Made by a program: the position numbers and the translations under genes. From Bacillota bacterium (lineage in GTDB: Bacteria > Bacillota > Negativicutes > Sporomusales > UBA7701), in NCBI GenBank assembly GCA_023415775.1, contig JAEZJM010000030.1, positions 1 through 34,962 on the forward strand: a DNA stretch of 34,962 nucleotides, written 5' to 3'. Below, piece after piece: positions 21,782 to 29,588 of the stretch. A model generated the notes under the pieces. It saw only the letters and a program-made list of their open reading frames with translations, made no database searches and was not told the origin of the DNA. Position 1 is the first letter of the stretch, and each line of letters starts with the position of its first letter.

Positions 21782-22999
21782 ATGCCTGGTAAGCTGAAAC
21801 GGCGTGTGACGGACTTGAAACGGAACAGGGCGCGGGAGCTGGCGGGACGGTTTTTGACTGTGCCGCTGGCGCTGCTGGCTGCCGCGCTGCTGGCTTTCTG
21901 GCAGCGGGGGACGCTGCCGCCGGCGGCGCCGGGGATGCTGGCGATGGCTTCGTTTATCCTGGCGGCGGTGGGGATGGCGCTGAGCGCCGGCTTCAACCGC
22001 AGCCGGGTTTTCGTTGTGCTGCTGCTGCTGGGTCTGGCGGAGACGGCGCTGGCACTGCCGGCCCCGGCCGGGTTCGACGCCCGGCTGTACGAGGCCGCGG
22101 TTTTTTATTTCGCGGCGGTGCTGTTGCCATTGAATATCCTGGTTTTTTCGCTGCTGCGGGAGAAGGGGCTGTTTACGCCGGCCGGCCGGACGAGGCTGGC
22201 GCTGGTGGCGGGACAGATCTTGCTGGCGGCGGTGCTGGTGGCTTCTCAGGACAGGGAGGTGGCGGCGTTTATCGCCCGCGATTCGTTGGCTCTTAAGGGG
22301 ACGACGGCGCTGCCGCGGACGGCGGTGGCGCTTATTGCCGCGGGGACGGCGGTGCTGGCGCTGAAGCAGTTCCGGCGTTCCGCGCCGGTGGAGGGGGCGT
22401 TTTTCTATACGCTGCCGGCGGTGGCGGCGGCTTTTCATTTCCGCGAGCCGGCGGCGCTGCCGCTGTTTTTCGCGGCTGCGGCGGCGATGCTGACGGTGGC
22501 GGCGATCGAGGATTCGTATTCGATCGCGTATCGCGACGAGCTGACCGGTCTGCCTTCGCGGCGGGCGCTGCAGGAGGAGCTAGCCAGGCTGGGGGACAAG
22601 TATACGATCGCGATGGTGGATATCGACCATTTCAAGCAGCTGAACGACAAGTACGGCCACGATGTCGGCGATGATGCGCTGCGGCTGGTGGCGGCGCTGG
22701 TGATGGAGGTGCCCGGGGGCGGACGGTCTTTCCGCTATGGCGGCGAGGAGTTCGCGGTCGTGTTTCCGGGAGTGGGCCTGGAGGAGGCGCTGCCGTGCCT
22801 GGAGGAGGTGCGGCAGCGGATCGCCGCGCGGGCGTTCGTGGTCCGCGGCACGAAGGCGGCGAAGCGGGTAGCGGTGGCGGTGAGCATCGGGGCGGCCGAG
22901 GGCGGCGGGCGGCAGGGGCCGCCGGAGCAGACGCTGAAGCGGGCCGACGAGGCGCTGTACCGGGCGAAGGAGCAGGGCCGCAACCGGGTGTGCAGCTAG
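21782..22999 (+). CDS. Membrane diguanylate cyclase (GGDEF)
   Basis: A 405-residue protein. Residues about 20-235 form 6-8 membrane helices rich in Ala/Leu. A GGDEF domain (about 240-400) follows with DELTGLPSRRAL, VDIDHFKQLNDKYGHDVGD and YGGEEF. The RxxD inhibitory site normally five residues before GGEEF is absent (the segment reads PGGGRSFRYGGEEF), so product inhibition there is unlikely. I chose ATG 21782, after GGGGGTAAGG, over longer starts overlapping the end of ade. A terminator follows at 23042. Confidence 0.88.
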   Translation: MPGKLKRRVTDLKRNRARELAGRFLTVPLALLAAALLAFWQRGTLPPAAPGMLAMASFILAAVGMALSAGFNRSRVFVVLLLLGLAETALALPAPAGFDARLYEAAVFYFAAVLLPLNILVFSLLREKGLFTPAGRTRLALVAGQILLAAVLVASQDREVAAFIARDSLALKGTTALPRTAVALIAAGTAVLALKQFRRSAPVEGAFFYTLPAVAAAFHFREPAALPLFFAAAAAMLTVAAIEDSYSIAYRDELTGLPSRRALQEELARLGDKYTIAMVDIDHFKQLNDKYGHDVGDDALRLVAALVMEVPGGGRSFRYGGEEFAVVFPGVGLEEALPCLEEVRQRIAARAFVVRGTKAAKRVAVAVSIGAAEGGGRQGPPEQTLKRADEALYRAKEQGRNRVCS

Positions 23000-23041
23000 A
23001 TTGTGGTCAGAGTAGCTGCGGTTTCCCGGACGGGGATGCAA

Positions 23042-23069
23042 AAAGACTGCCGGCGGCAGTCTTTGCTTT
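23042..23069 (+). terminator. Rho-independent terminator after the diguanylate cyclase
   Basis: AAAGACTGCC and GGCAGTCTTT (10-bp perfect stem, loop GGC), then GCTTTTACT. Confidence 0.85.
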
Positions 23070-23152
23070 TACTGGCTGTATTCCCCAACCGTTCCAGCCG
23101 CCCGACAGCGGGCCGGTGCAAAACATTTTTTCTTCCTGAAACGTAATTGCCG

Positions 23153-23416
23153 CTATTGGCCGCAGCCGCGGCCCGAATCGCAGCCCTGCTGAGCCGGCGC
23201 AGGTTTTTCGGACAGTAGCCGGGCGATGAGTTTTTCCATCGATTTGCCGGCGCCGTCCTTTACTGCTTTGCCGACTTCGGTGGCGGCTTTGATTTCCTGG
23301 TCGGTAAGGCCGACTTCGCGGGCCCTGGCTGTATGATACTCCAGGCAGGGGTGGCAGTTGCAGGCTACCGAGGCTCCGACGGAAATCATGGCGCTTGTTT
23401 TCGCATCTAATGACAT
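23153..23416 (-). CDS. Carboxymuconolactone decarboxylase/AhpD-like small protein
   Basis: An 87-residue single-domain member of the CMD/AhpD superfamily. It has the redox motif region CNCHPCLEYHTARAREVGLT, with CxxC and the conserved His. AhpD-like proteins use this motif in peroxide or thiol chemistry. The C-terminal tail adds two more Cys (GCDSGRGCGQ), perhaps for metal or disulfide. GGAGGTGAAAATCAA precedes the ATG. It is divergent from the arsenite-transporter remnant. Confidence 0.85.
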   Translation of the reverse strand: MSLDAKTSAMISVGASVACNCHPCLEYHTARAREVGLTDQEIKAATEVGKAVKDGAGKSMEKLIARLLSEKPAPAQQGCDSGRGCGQ

Positions 23417-23480
23417 TTGATTTTCACCTCCTTTACCCTTTTAGACGAAAACTGTCGCCAAAAGGATACGCACGGAAATA

Positions 23481-23513
23481 AAAAACGCCGCTCATTATTT
23501 GAGCGGCGTTTTT
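23481..23513. terminator. Bidirectional stem-loop terminator
   Basis: A perfect 14-bp stem (AAAAACGCCGCTCA with TGAGCGGCGTTTTT) with a 5-base loop. No intact gene ends here on either strand; it directly precedes the 5'-truncated transporter fragment, so it is probably left over from a lost gene. Confidence 0.85.
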
Positions 23514-23546
23514 CTCAGGCGTTTATTTTTACCGGTCCTTTCGGTT

Positions 23547-24032
23547 CGCAGGCCAATCGCGGTGCTTATCTGGCTGATGATCTATCCGATGATGCTCAAG
23601 ATCGATTTCGGCGCCATTTTGAAGGTGGGCGATAAGCCGAAAGGCTTGTTCGTCACTCTGTTCGCCAACTGGATCGTCAAGCCGTTCAGCATGGCCTTCT
23701 TGGGCTGGCTGTTCTTCAAGCATGTTTTCATCGGCCTTATCGGCGCCGAGTTGGCTAACGAATATATCGCCGGCGCCATCATCCTGGCTGCCGCGCCCTG
23801 CACGGCGATGGTGTTCGCATGGAGCTACCTCACCGACGGCGATCCTGCCTACACTCTTGTCCAGGTGGCGGTCAACGATCTCATTATGCTGGCGCTGTTC
23901 GCGCTGATCGTCATATTCCTGCTAGGCGTGTCCGATATCATCGTTCCCAAGGACGTTCTGTTTATGTCGGTGTTCCTGTATATCGTCACGAAGCATTGGT
24001 TCGACCAGGGTAAGTGCGAACGGGTATCGTAG
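23547..24032 (+). pseudogene. Arsenite efflux transporter ACR3 remnant
   Basis: The translation from 23547 (RPIAVLIWLMIYPMMLKIDFG) through AANEYIAGAIILAAAPCTAMVFAWSY-type segments matches the middle of the ACR3 family of As(III) exporters (normally about 350 residues, 10 TM). The first helix is missing and is replaced by the terminator region. After LFMSVFLYIV the chain jumps to TKHWFDQ, a later family segment, implying an internal deletion of some 20 residues. It stops soon after, losing the C-terminal half. A strong terminator follows. It is an open frame from 23499, but not a working transporter. Confidence 0.8.
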
Positions 24033-24080
24033 CAAGCAAGCCACCCAGGATGCGCGCCTGGGTGGCTTGCTTGTTTGGTG
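24033..24080 (+). terminator. Rho-independent terminator after the ACR3 remnant
   Basis: A 17-bp perfect stem (CAAGCAAGCCACCCAGG and its complement) with a 7-base loop, followed by TTTGG. Confidence 0.85.
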
Positions 24081-24100
24081 CAAAGGCAGATAGAGGGGTA

Positions 24101-24361
24101 TCAGGCGCGGCGGGGATAGCAGATGTAGGTGGGGGTGCAGGAGTGGTAGGGGTAGCAGCGGAAGGGGAAGCAGCCGGAGGGGAAGCAGTCGAAGCGGGGA
24201 CGGCAGCCGAAGCGGGGACGGCAGTTGGCGAGGGCGCCGATCAGGCCGACGGTGCCGATGGCGGCCAGGGGGAAGCAGAGGCGTGAATAGTCATACGGGT
24301 AGCCGTCACGCCAATCTTCGATTTCGGGGTCTTCCCAGATGGGGTAGCGACGCGGGTACAA
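24101..24361 (-). CDS. Small Cys/Pro/Tyr-rich protein, possible spore-coat type
   Basis: An 86-residue protein with a hydrophobic middle (FPLAAIGTVGLIGALA) and a C-terminal tail in which seven Cys recur at steps of 6, 6, 5, 5, 6 and 6 residues (CRPRFGCRPRFDCFPSGC...). The tail otherwise consists of Pro, Phe, Tyr and Arg. Such regular Cys/Tyr/Pro tails fit crosslinked structural proteins; coat function is inference. I chose TTG 24361 because AGGAGG lies 8 bases before it; the open frame begins at GTG 24370, which would abut the ribosome site. A SigE/SigK-like -10 lies upstream. Confidence 0.65.
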   Translation of the reverse strand: MYPRRYPIWEDPEIEDWRDGYPYDYSRLCFPLAAIGTVGLIGALANCRPRFGCRPRFDCFPSGCFPFRCYPYHSCTPTYICYPRRA

Positions 24362-24683
24362 GGCAAGCACCTCCTATGGTTGATGGAGACAGTCTTTTTA
24401 ACATAATATGCTTTCCGGTCACGTTAGGTTCCGACGCTAGAGGCGGAGGCCAGGCTTCAAGCCGCGGGCGGGTGGGGGGGCGTCGAGGGCATGGAGTCGA
24501 AAAGGGTGTTGGAAGAGGATGGCCGGGATGATGGTGCTGACGGTATGCCGCCTGGATTTGAATTATGTTACATAATATGTTAATGATTTTTGTTCAATGT
24601 GTGAGAAAGGAGAAGGAGGAATAGGCGCAATCCGCTTGAATATATAAGAGTTGCAAGGCCTTATTTTTTAGGAGGTGTATTGT
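24362..24683. other. Divergent intergenic region
   Basis: About 320 bases with no recognised gene. It holds the possible sporulation promoter, a GC-rich middle (24420-24540) and an AT-rich segment (24555-24600) with TTATGTTACATAATATGTTAA-like symmetry before the transporter gene. 24650-24675 carries its AGGAGG. Confidence 0.45.
24401..24430 (-). promoter_or_regulatory. Possible SigK/SigE-type sporulation promoter
   Basis: On the minus strand GCATATTATG fits the SigK -10 pattern (gCATAnnnT). AACC lies 16 bases upstream as a minimal -35. Transcription would begin about 30 bases before TTG 24361. The 10-mer ACATAATATG recurs at 24570-24579 near the divergent transporter gene. Confidence 0.3.
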
Positions 24684-25973
24684 ATGTTGGTCTGGCTTGG
24701 CGGATTGATTGTTATTTTGACGTTTGCGGCTATTATCAAACGGTATGAGACGAGAATGGTTCTTTTCTTGTCCGGAGCGCTGATGGCGCTGTTGTCGGGC
24801 AAGCTGCCGGCCGTCTTTACGGCGTTCAGCAAGGCGATGGTCAATGAGGGCTTGGTGCCGGTAATCTGTACGGTCATGGGCTTCGCGTTTGTGATGAAGT
24901 ATACGAAGTGCGATGCGCATCTCGTCCATCTGCTGGCGACGCCGCTGACGAAGGCGCGGTCGATTCTCATCCCGGGCACGGTGATTGTTACATTCGCGAT
25001 CAATATCGCGCTGCCGAGCGCGGCTGGCTGCGCCGCGGCGGTGGGCGCGATCCTGATCCCGACGCTGATGAGCGCCGGCGTGCATCCGGCGATCGCGGCG
25101 AGCGCGGTGCTGGCGGGCACGTGGGGAAGCGCGTTCAACCCCGGCAACGCCCATAACCCGTTCATCGCCAAGCTTGCCGGCATAACCGACCCGATGGTTG
25201 TCATCGCCGGCCACACGATGGCGTCGCTGGCGGGAGCCGTGGTGGTTGCCGCGGCGCTGACGGCGGTGGCGATTATGCGCAAGGAGGACCGCGGCTATGA
25301 GGGCGCGGTTCTTGCCCAGAATGAGGCGACCAAGTTTGAGGTAAGTATTATCAAGGCTATCGTGCCGGTCATCCCTCTGCTGCTGTTGGTCGCCGGCAGC
25401 TTCGGCAAGCTGTTTCCCAAGGTTGCGGCTTTTAAGGCGATTCACGCTTTTACGGTGCCGGAGGCGATGATCGCCGGCGTGTTCCTGGGTTTCCTGGTAA
25501 GTTTCAAGGAGATCAATACCGCTGATGTGTCGAAGCAGTTTTTCTCCGGCATGGGCGAGGCTTATGCGAGCGTAATCGGTATCATTATCGGCGCGGCGGT
25601 GTTCAACGAGGGGATGAAGCTGATCGGCCTCACGGGCGCGCTGATCGAGTTTATGAAGCATTCGGAGAGTATCGCGAAGATCGCGGCGACGTTCGGGCCG
25701 TTTATCGTGGCGGTGCTGTCGGGCTCCGGCGATGCGGCGACGCTGGCTTTCAACGGGGCGATCACGCCTCACGCGAAGCAGTTTGGCTTTGAGATTCTGC
25801 CGATGGGGTCGACGGCGTTTCTGACGGGCGCGCTGGGCCGGTCGATGTCGCCGGTGGCCGGGGCGGCGATCGTGTGCGCGGCGCTGGCGAGCGTCAACCC
25901 GATGGAGATTACGAAGCGCAACGCGCTGGGCATGGTCCTGGCGGCAATCGTGGTAATGTTTATTCTACTGTAG
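24684..25973 (+). CDS. DcuC-family transporter
   Basis: A 429-residue, about 12-TM carrier of the DcuC family, whose characterised members export or exchange C4-dicarboxylates anaerobically. The paired half structure is visible: LPSAAGCAAAVGAILIPTLM and WGSAFNPGNAHNP in the first half, SGSGDAATLAFNGAITPHA and GRSMSPVAGAAIV in the second. The start ATG 24684 is 8 bases after AGGAGG. It lies 22 bases before an AbgA-like amidohydrolase, so the substrate may instead be an N-acyl amino acid or aminobenzoyl-glutamate-like compound. Substrate is inference from that neighbour. Confidence 0.88.
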   Translation: MLVWLGGLIVILTFAAIIKRYETRMVLFLSGALMALLSGKLPAVFTAFSKAMVNEGLVPVICTVMGFAFVMKYTKCDAHLVHLLATPLTKARSILIPGTVIVTFAINIALPSAAGCAAAVGAILIPTLMSAGVHPAIAASAVLAGTWGSAFNPGNAHNPFIAKLAGITDPMVVIAGHTMASLAGAVVVAAALTAVAIMRKEDRGYEGAVLAQNEATKFEVSIIKAIVPVIPLLLLVAGSFGKLFPKVAAFKAIHAFTVPEAMIAGVFLGFLVSFKEINTADVSKQFFSGMGEAYASVIGIIIGAAVFNEGMKLIGLTGALIEFMKHSESIAKIAATFGPFIVAVLSGSGDAATLAFNGAITPHAKQFGFEILPMGSTAFLTGALGRSMSPVAGAAIVCAALASVNPMEITKRNALGMVLAAIVVMFILL

Positions 25974-25995
25974 GAGACAGGAAAGGGGCCAGACG

Positions 25996-27309
25996 ATGGA
26001 CAGGAAGATCATTGAGCTGACGAATAAGCTGAAGGATAAGATGATTGAACGGCGGCGCGATTTCCACCGCTATGCCGAGGTCGCCTGGACGGAGTTCCGC
26101 ACGGCATCCAAGGTGGCCGACGCTCTGACCGAGCTGGGCTATGAGGTGAAGGCGGGCGACGCGGTGATGGCGGCGGGGAGTATGATGGGCCTGCCGAGCG
26201 CCGCGGAGCTTGAGCGCCAGGCGGAACGGGCGCTGGCCCAGGGAGCAAATCCCGCTTGGGTGGCGAAGATGAAGGGCGGCAAGACTGGCGTGGTGGGAAC
26301 GATGCGGTTCGCCAAGCCGGGGCCGACGGTGGCGCTGCGCTTCGATATGGACGCCAACGACGCGGTGGAGGCCGAGGAGGCCGGGCACCGGCCGCACCGC
26401 GAGGGGTTCGCGTCGGTGAACAAGGGCGCGATGCACGCCTGCGCGCACGACGGCCATACGGCTGTCGGCCTGGCGGTGGCCGAGGTGCTGGCCGCGCTGA
26501 AGGGCGAGCTGGCGGGCACGGTGAAGTTGATCTTCCAGCCGGCCGAGGAAGGGGTCCGCGGCGCGAAGGCGATGATGGACGCCGGTGTGGTGGACGATAC
26601 GGATGTGATCCTCGGTATGCATCTGGGCGTTAATTTGAAGAAGACGGGGCAGATGGCCTGCAATACGGTCGGCTTCCTGGCGACGACGAAGCTGGACGCG
26701 GTGTTTACCGGGGTGCCGGCCCACGCCGGGGCGGCGCCGGAGACGGGCAAGAACGCGCTGCTGGCGGCGGCGACGGCGGCGGTGAATCTGCACGCGATTT
26801 CCCGCCACAGCCAGGGGGCTTCGCGGGTGAATGTGGGCGTGCTGCAGGCCGGGACGGGCCGCAACGTCGTCCCGGCGAACGCGGTGCTGAAGCTGGAGAC
26901 GCGCGGGACGACGAGCGCCATCAACGAGTATGTGTACGCGGAGGCGGTGCGGATGGTCGAAGCCGCCGCGATGATGTATGATGTGAAGGTGGCGATGGCG
27001 GAGATGGGCGGCGCGGCCGGCTGCGAGAGCGACCCGGCGCTGGTGGAGCGCGTCCGCGAGGTGGCCGCGCGCAGCGGCCTGTTCGGCGAGATCCTGCCGG
27101 CCGGCAATATCGGCGGCAGCGAGGATTGCACGTTCCTGATGGAACGGGTGCAACAGCGGGGCGGCCTGGCGGCGTATGTGATGGTGGGGACCGCGCTGGC
27201 GGCCGGGCATCACGATTTCCGCTTCGATATCGACGAGGATGCGCTGCCGCTGGCGGCGGCGCTGATGGCGTGCCTGGCGGCCGATACGCTGGCGAATCCG
27301 CTGAAGTAG
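25996..27309 (+). CDS. M20 amidohydrolase, AbgA-like
   Basis: A 437-residue metal-dependent amidohydrolase. It is collinear with E. coli AbgA (aminobenzoyl-glutamate hydrolase subunit A, 436 residues). Shared segments include RRDFHRYAEVAWTEFRT, GLPSAAELERQAERA, HACAHDGHTA, IFQPAEEGVRGAKAMMDAG, HAGAAPETGKNALLAA, GRNVVPANAVLKLETRG and AAGHHDFRFD. Metal ligands (HACAHDGHT, EE, H) are intact. The AbgB partner is not adjacent, so it may act as a homodimer or on other amides. It is in an operon with the DcuC-family carrier and ends at a terminator. Confidence 0.92.
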   Translation: MDRKIIELTNKLKDKMIERRRDFHRYAEVAWTEFRTASKVADALTELGYEVKAGDAVMAAGSMMGLPSAAELERQAERALAQGANPAWVAKMKGGKTGVVGTMRFAKPGPTVALRFDMDANDAVEAEEAGHRPHREGFASVNKGAMHACAHDGHTAVGLAVAEVLAALKGELAGTVKLIFQPAEEGVRGAKAMMDAGVVDDTDVILGMHLGVNLKKTGQMACNTVGFLATTKLDAVFTGVPAHAGAAPETGKNALLAAATAAVNLHAISRHSQGASRVNVGVLQAGTGRNVVPANAVLKLETRGTTSAINEYVYAEAVRMVEAAAMMYDVKVAMAEMGGAAGCESDPALVERVREVAARSGLFGEILPAGNIGGSEDCTFLMERVQQRGGLAAYVMVGTALAAGHHDFRFDIDEDALPLAAALMACLAADTLANPLK

Positions 27310-27322
27310 GGCTTTAACGACG

Positions 27323-27353
27323 AGGCCGCAACGCGAGTTGCGGCCTTGTGTTT
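27323..27353 (+). terminator. Rho-independent terminator of the transporter/amidohydrolase operon
   Basis: AGGCCGCAAC, loop GCGA, GTTGCGGCCT, then TGTGTTT. Confidence 0.8.
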
Positions 27354-27444
27354 CAGAGGGTGAAAAATATGGGGCGAACGCAGGGCTATGCTGTAGGGAC
27401 GTTGAATTTAAAGAAAGTTTGCCAAACCCGAGGGAGGTATTGTT

Positions 27445-27843
27445 TTGGAAGAGCTTGGGATGGAACGATGCCGGCGGATAGTGGATTTTGTGACCGGGAC
27501 CGCCGCCGCGGACGGGGGAAGTCCGGTGGCGGTGGCGGTGTGCGACCGGGAGGGTTCTCTGGTGGCGCTGCAGAAGATGGACGGGACGCCGACGCGGGTG
27601 GCGTATCTGGCGCGCCGCAAGGCTTATACGGCGGCGAGGATGCAGGCGGCTACCGGCGATTTCCAGGCCAGGCTGGCGCGGGAGCAGCTCGATATCCGCT
27701 GGTTTTGCGACGAGCGGTTGACGCCGCTGCCGGGCGGGGCGCCGATCTTTAGCGGCGACGGACGGGTGATCGGCTCGGTGGGGATCAGCGGACGGCCTTC
27801 GGCGGATGACCAGGAGCTGGCGAACAGGGCGGCGCTGAAATAA
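27445..27843 (+). CDS. GlcG/HbpS (DUF336)-family protein
   Basis: A 132-residue protein of the GlcG/HbpS fold. Signature parts are PVAVAVCDREGSLVALQKMDGTP, the A-RKAYTAA helix, and GGAPIF-GDGRVIGSVGISG near the end. Family members bind haem or small cofactors or accompany diol/glycolate enzymes; here no such enzyme is adjacent. The start is TTG 27445 with GGGAGG 8 bases upstream. The EamA transporter gene begins 8 bases after the stop, so both are co-transcribed. Confidence 0.85.
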   Translation: MEELGMERCRRIVDFVTGTAAADGGSPVAVAVCDREGSLVALQKMDGTPTRVAYLARRKAYTAARMQAATGDFQARLAREQLDIRWFCDERLTPLPGGAPIFSGDGRVIGSVGISGRPSADDQELANRAALK

Positions 27844-27851
27844 TACAGGCG

Positions 27852-28766
27852 GTGAATGATCTGGACAAACGGACGAACTACGCGATTTTCCTGCTGCTTG
27901 CCCTGGTGGCGACGCTGTGGGGGATAAATGTGATAATGATCAAGTATCTGACGAAGTTTTTCCCGCCGCTGGCGCTGGCGCCCATCCGCCTGGCGCTGGC
28001 GGTGGGCGTGCTTTTCCCGATGGTGTTGTACAAGCACGGGTACCATAGGCTTTCGCGCGAGGCGTGGCTGATGGCGGGCGGTTCGGCGGCCTTTACGATT
28101 TTCCTTCACCAGATTACGATGTCGTGGGGGCTTGCTGAGACGAGCGGGACGCACGGGGCGCTGATCCTCGGCCTGAGCCCGCTATTTGTGGCGCTGATGG
28201 CGAGCCGCCTGATGCACGAGCCGTTTACCTGGCAGAAGGGGCTGGGGATCATGCTGGGCTTCGGCGGGGTGCTACTGGTGGTGACGGGCGATACGCGCGG
28301 CGCGGCGAGCTTGGCCGGCGACGCGGTGATGTTCGCGTCGATGCTGGCGTTCGTGGCCGGGACGTTTTTTATCAAGCGCGGCACGGCGCTGGTGTCGCCG
28401 CTGCTGGTGACGGCCTATAGCATGTTGATGGGGTCGGCATTGCTGATCGTGCTCGGCTTATTCACGAATGAGGCGTGGTATTACGAGGGAGCATTTGCGC
28501 CGGCGCCGCTAGCGGTGTTGGCGTTCTCCAGCTTCGTGAACACCGCTCTGGGAGCGGTGTGGTGGAATATGGGCATCCAACGGGTGGGGGCGTCGACGAC
28601 GACGCTTTTCCAGAACGGCATCCCGGTGGCGGGGGTGTTCATGGCAGCGCTGTGGCTCGGCGAGGAACTGCACTGGAACCATCTGGCGGCGCTGGCGCTG
28701 GTGCTGGCTGGGGTCTGCCTGGGGACCGGGGTGCTGGGGCTCGGCCGGGCGAAAGAGAAGGGATAG
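27852..28766 (+). CDS. EamA/DMT-family transporter
   Basis: A 304-residue, ten-TM drug/metabolite transporter with the two EamA repeats (about 12-145 and 157-297). Typical segments are LVATLWGINVIMIKYLTKFFPP, LAPIRLAL, GFGGVLLVVTGD and the second-half GIQRVGASTTTLFQNGIPVAGVFMAALWLGEEL. The start is GTG 27852 with only a weak ribosome site; coupling to the preceding gene may help. The substrate is unknown. A terminator follows at 28787. Confidence 0.9.
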   Translation: MNDLDKRTNYAIFLLLALVATLWGINVIMIKYLTKFFPPLALAPIRLALAVGVLFPMVLYKHGYHRLSREAWLMAGGSAAFTIFLHQITMSWGLAETSGTHGALILGLSPLFVALMASRLMHEPFTWQKGLGIMLGFGGVLLVVTGDTRGAASLAGDAVMFASMLAFVAGTFFIKRGTALVSPLLVTAYSMLMGSALLIVLGLFTNEAWYYEGAFAPAPLAVLAFSSFVNTALGAVWWNMGIQRVGASTTTLFQNGIPVAGVFMAALWLGEELHWNHLAALALVLAGVCLGTGVLGLGRAKEKG

Positions 28767-28786
28767 AGCGATCTTGTTACGAGGGC

Positions 28787-28818
28787 AAGCAATCCGCGGG
28801 CGGCGGATTGCTTTTTTG
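28787..28818 (+). terminator. Rho-independent terminator after the EamA gene
   Basis: AAGCAATCCGC and GCGGATTGCTT (11-bp stem, loop GGGCG) followed by TTTT. Confidence 0.9.
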
Positions 28819-28849
28819 CAATGTGGCTATTTTAGGGAAAGATTGCTTG

Positions 28850-28890
28850 ACTTTTATATTGATAATGAATATCATTATCAATATAAAAGT
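28850..28890. promoter_or_regulatory. Fur box within a 41-bp palindrome
   Basis: Arms of 19 bp (ACTTTTATATTGATAATGA and its complement) around a 3-base centre. The core TGATAATGAATATCATTATC matches the classical Fur box (GATAATGATAATCATTATC) in nearly all positions. It ends 22 bases before the DUF3793 start, so iron should repress that gene. Confidence 0.85.
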
Positions 28891-28911
28891 GTTGTGCAGG
28901 GAGTGATCGAT

Positions 28912-29511
28912 TTGCCGGCGGAGAAGAACACGTTCGCGAGCTGGCTTGCCCAGCAGCTGGCGCCGACCGTCTGCGGCAGCAAGCCGGCGACCATCCTGAC
29001 GCTGGCGGACGGGAAGTGCCTGCCGCTTTACAAGTGGTGGGACATGTTCGGCGAGGATATCATGGCGGAGACGGTAATTGCGTACCGGATTTTTGTCCGT
29101 GACTCCGCCAGGCTGATCGTGCTTTTTTATCGGCCGGAGGTTCTGCACCGGCATTTGGAGCTTGGCGAGGTAAAGCGGTTTTTGCGCCGCTTCGCCTACC
29201 CGGCGGGCAAGGGGGTGGACGGGTGCCTGCAGGTGCTGCAGGCAAGGTTTTGCGGCGGTTGTCCGCACGAGATAGGCGTGTTTTTGGGTATCCCGCTTAA
29301 GGATGTGTTGGGGTTTATGGGCCTGAGCGGCGAGCCGCTTTCCTGCCGGGGGGAGTGGTGCGTATTTGGCGATGCCGCCCATTCGCTCGGGGCGATGAGG
29401 CGGTTTGCCGACGACCGGGATATGGTGGCGGCCCGCCTGAGGCAGGGGCGCTGCCCGCTGGCGGTGCTGGCGGGCGGAGGCGGCGATACGGGGACGGCGA
29501 TGGCGGGGTGA
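28912..29511 (+). CDS. DUF3793-family protein, predicted Fur-regulated
   Basis: A 199-residue cytoplasmic protein. The DUF3793 motif is seen in CGGCPHEIGVFLGIPLKDVLGFM, after an N-terminal half with KPATILTL and IFVRDSARLIVLFYRPEVL. The biochemical role is unknown; in Firmicutes such genes often sit near iron-regulated flavodoxins. I chose TTG 28912, about 8 bases after GGGAGTG; the frame is open further upstream, but that part runs through the Fur palindrome and the previous terminator. The expected partner gene is absent: the modular cassette region begins right after. Confidence 0.82.
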   Translation: MPAEKNTFASWLAQQLAPTVCGSKPATILTLADGKCLPLYKWWDMFGEDIMAETVIAYRIFVRDSARLIVLFYRPEVLHRHLELGEVKRFLRRFAYPAGKGVDGCLQVLQARFCGGCPHEIGVFLGIPLKDVLGFMGLSGEPLSCRGEWCVFGDAAHSLGAMRRFADDRDMVAARLRQGRCPLAVLAGGGGDTGTAMAG

Positions 29512-29517
29512 TGGGGG

Positions 29518-29583
29518 CTAGTCTTTGGCGAGGACGGGGTCGGTGCAGCCAAGTTTTTTGATGAGGGTGTTGACGTTGTCCAT
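29518..29583 (-). other. Possible C-terminal remnant of a lost gene
   Basis: A 21-codon minus-strand frame (MDNVNTLIKKLGCTDPVLAKD) that looks like the end of a protein. It abuts the point where homology to the modular family starts (about 29600). It may be what remains of a gene cut by the arrival or deletion that created copy 1. I cannot identify it. Confidence 0.25.
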
Positions 29584-29588
29584 GCCGG

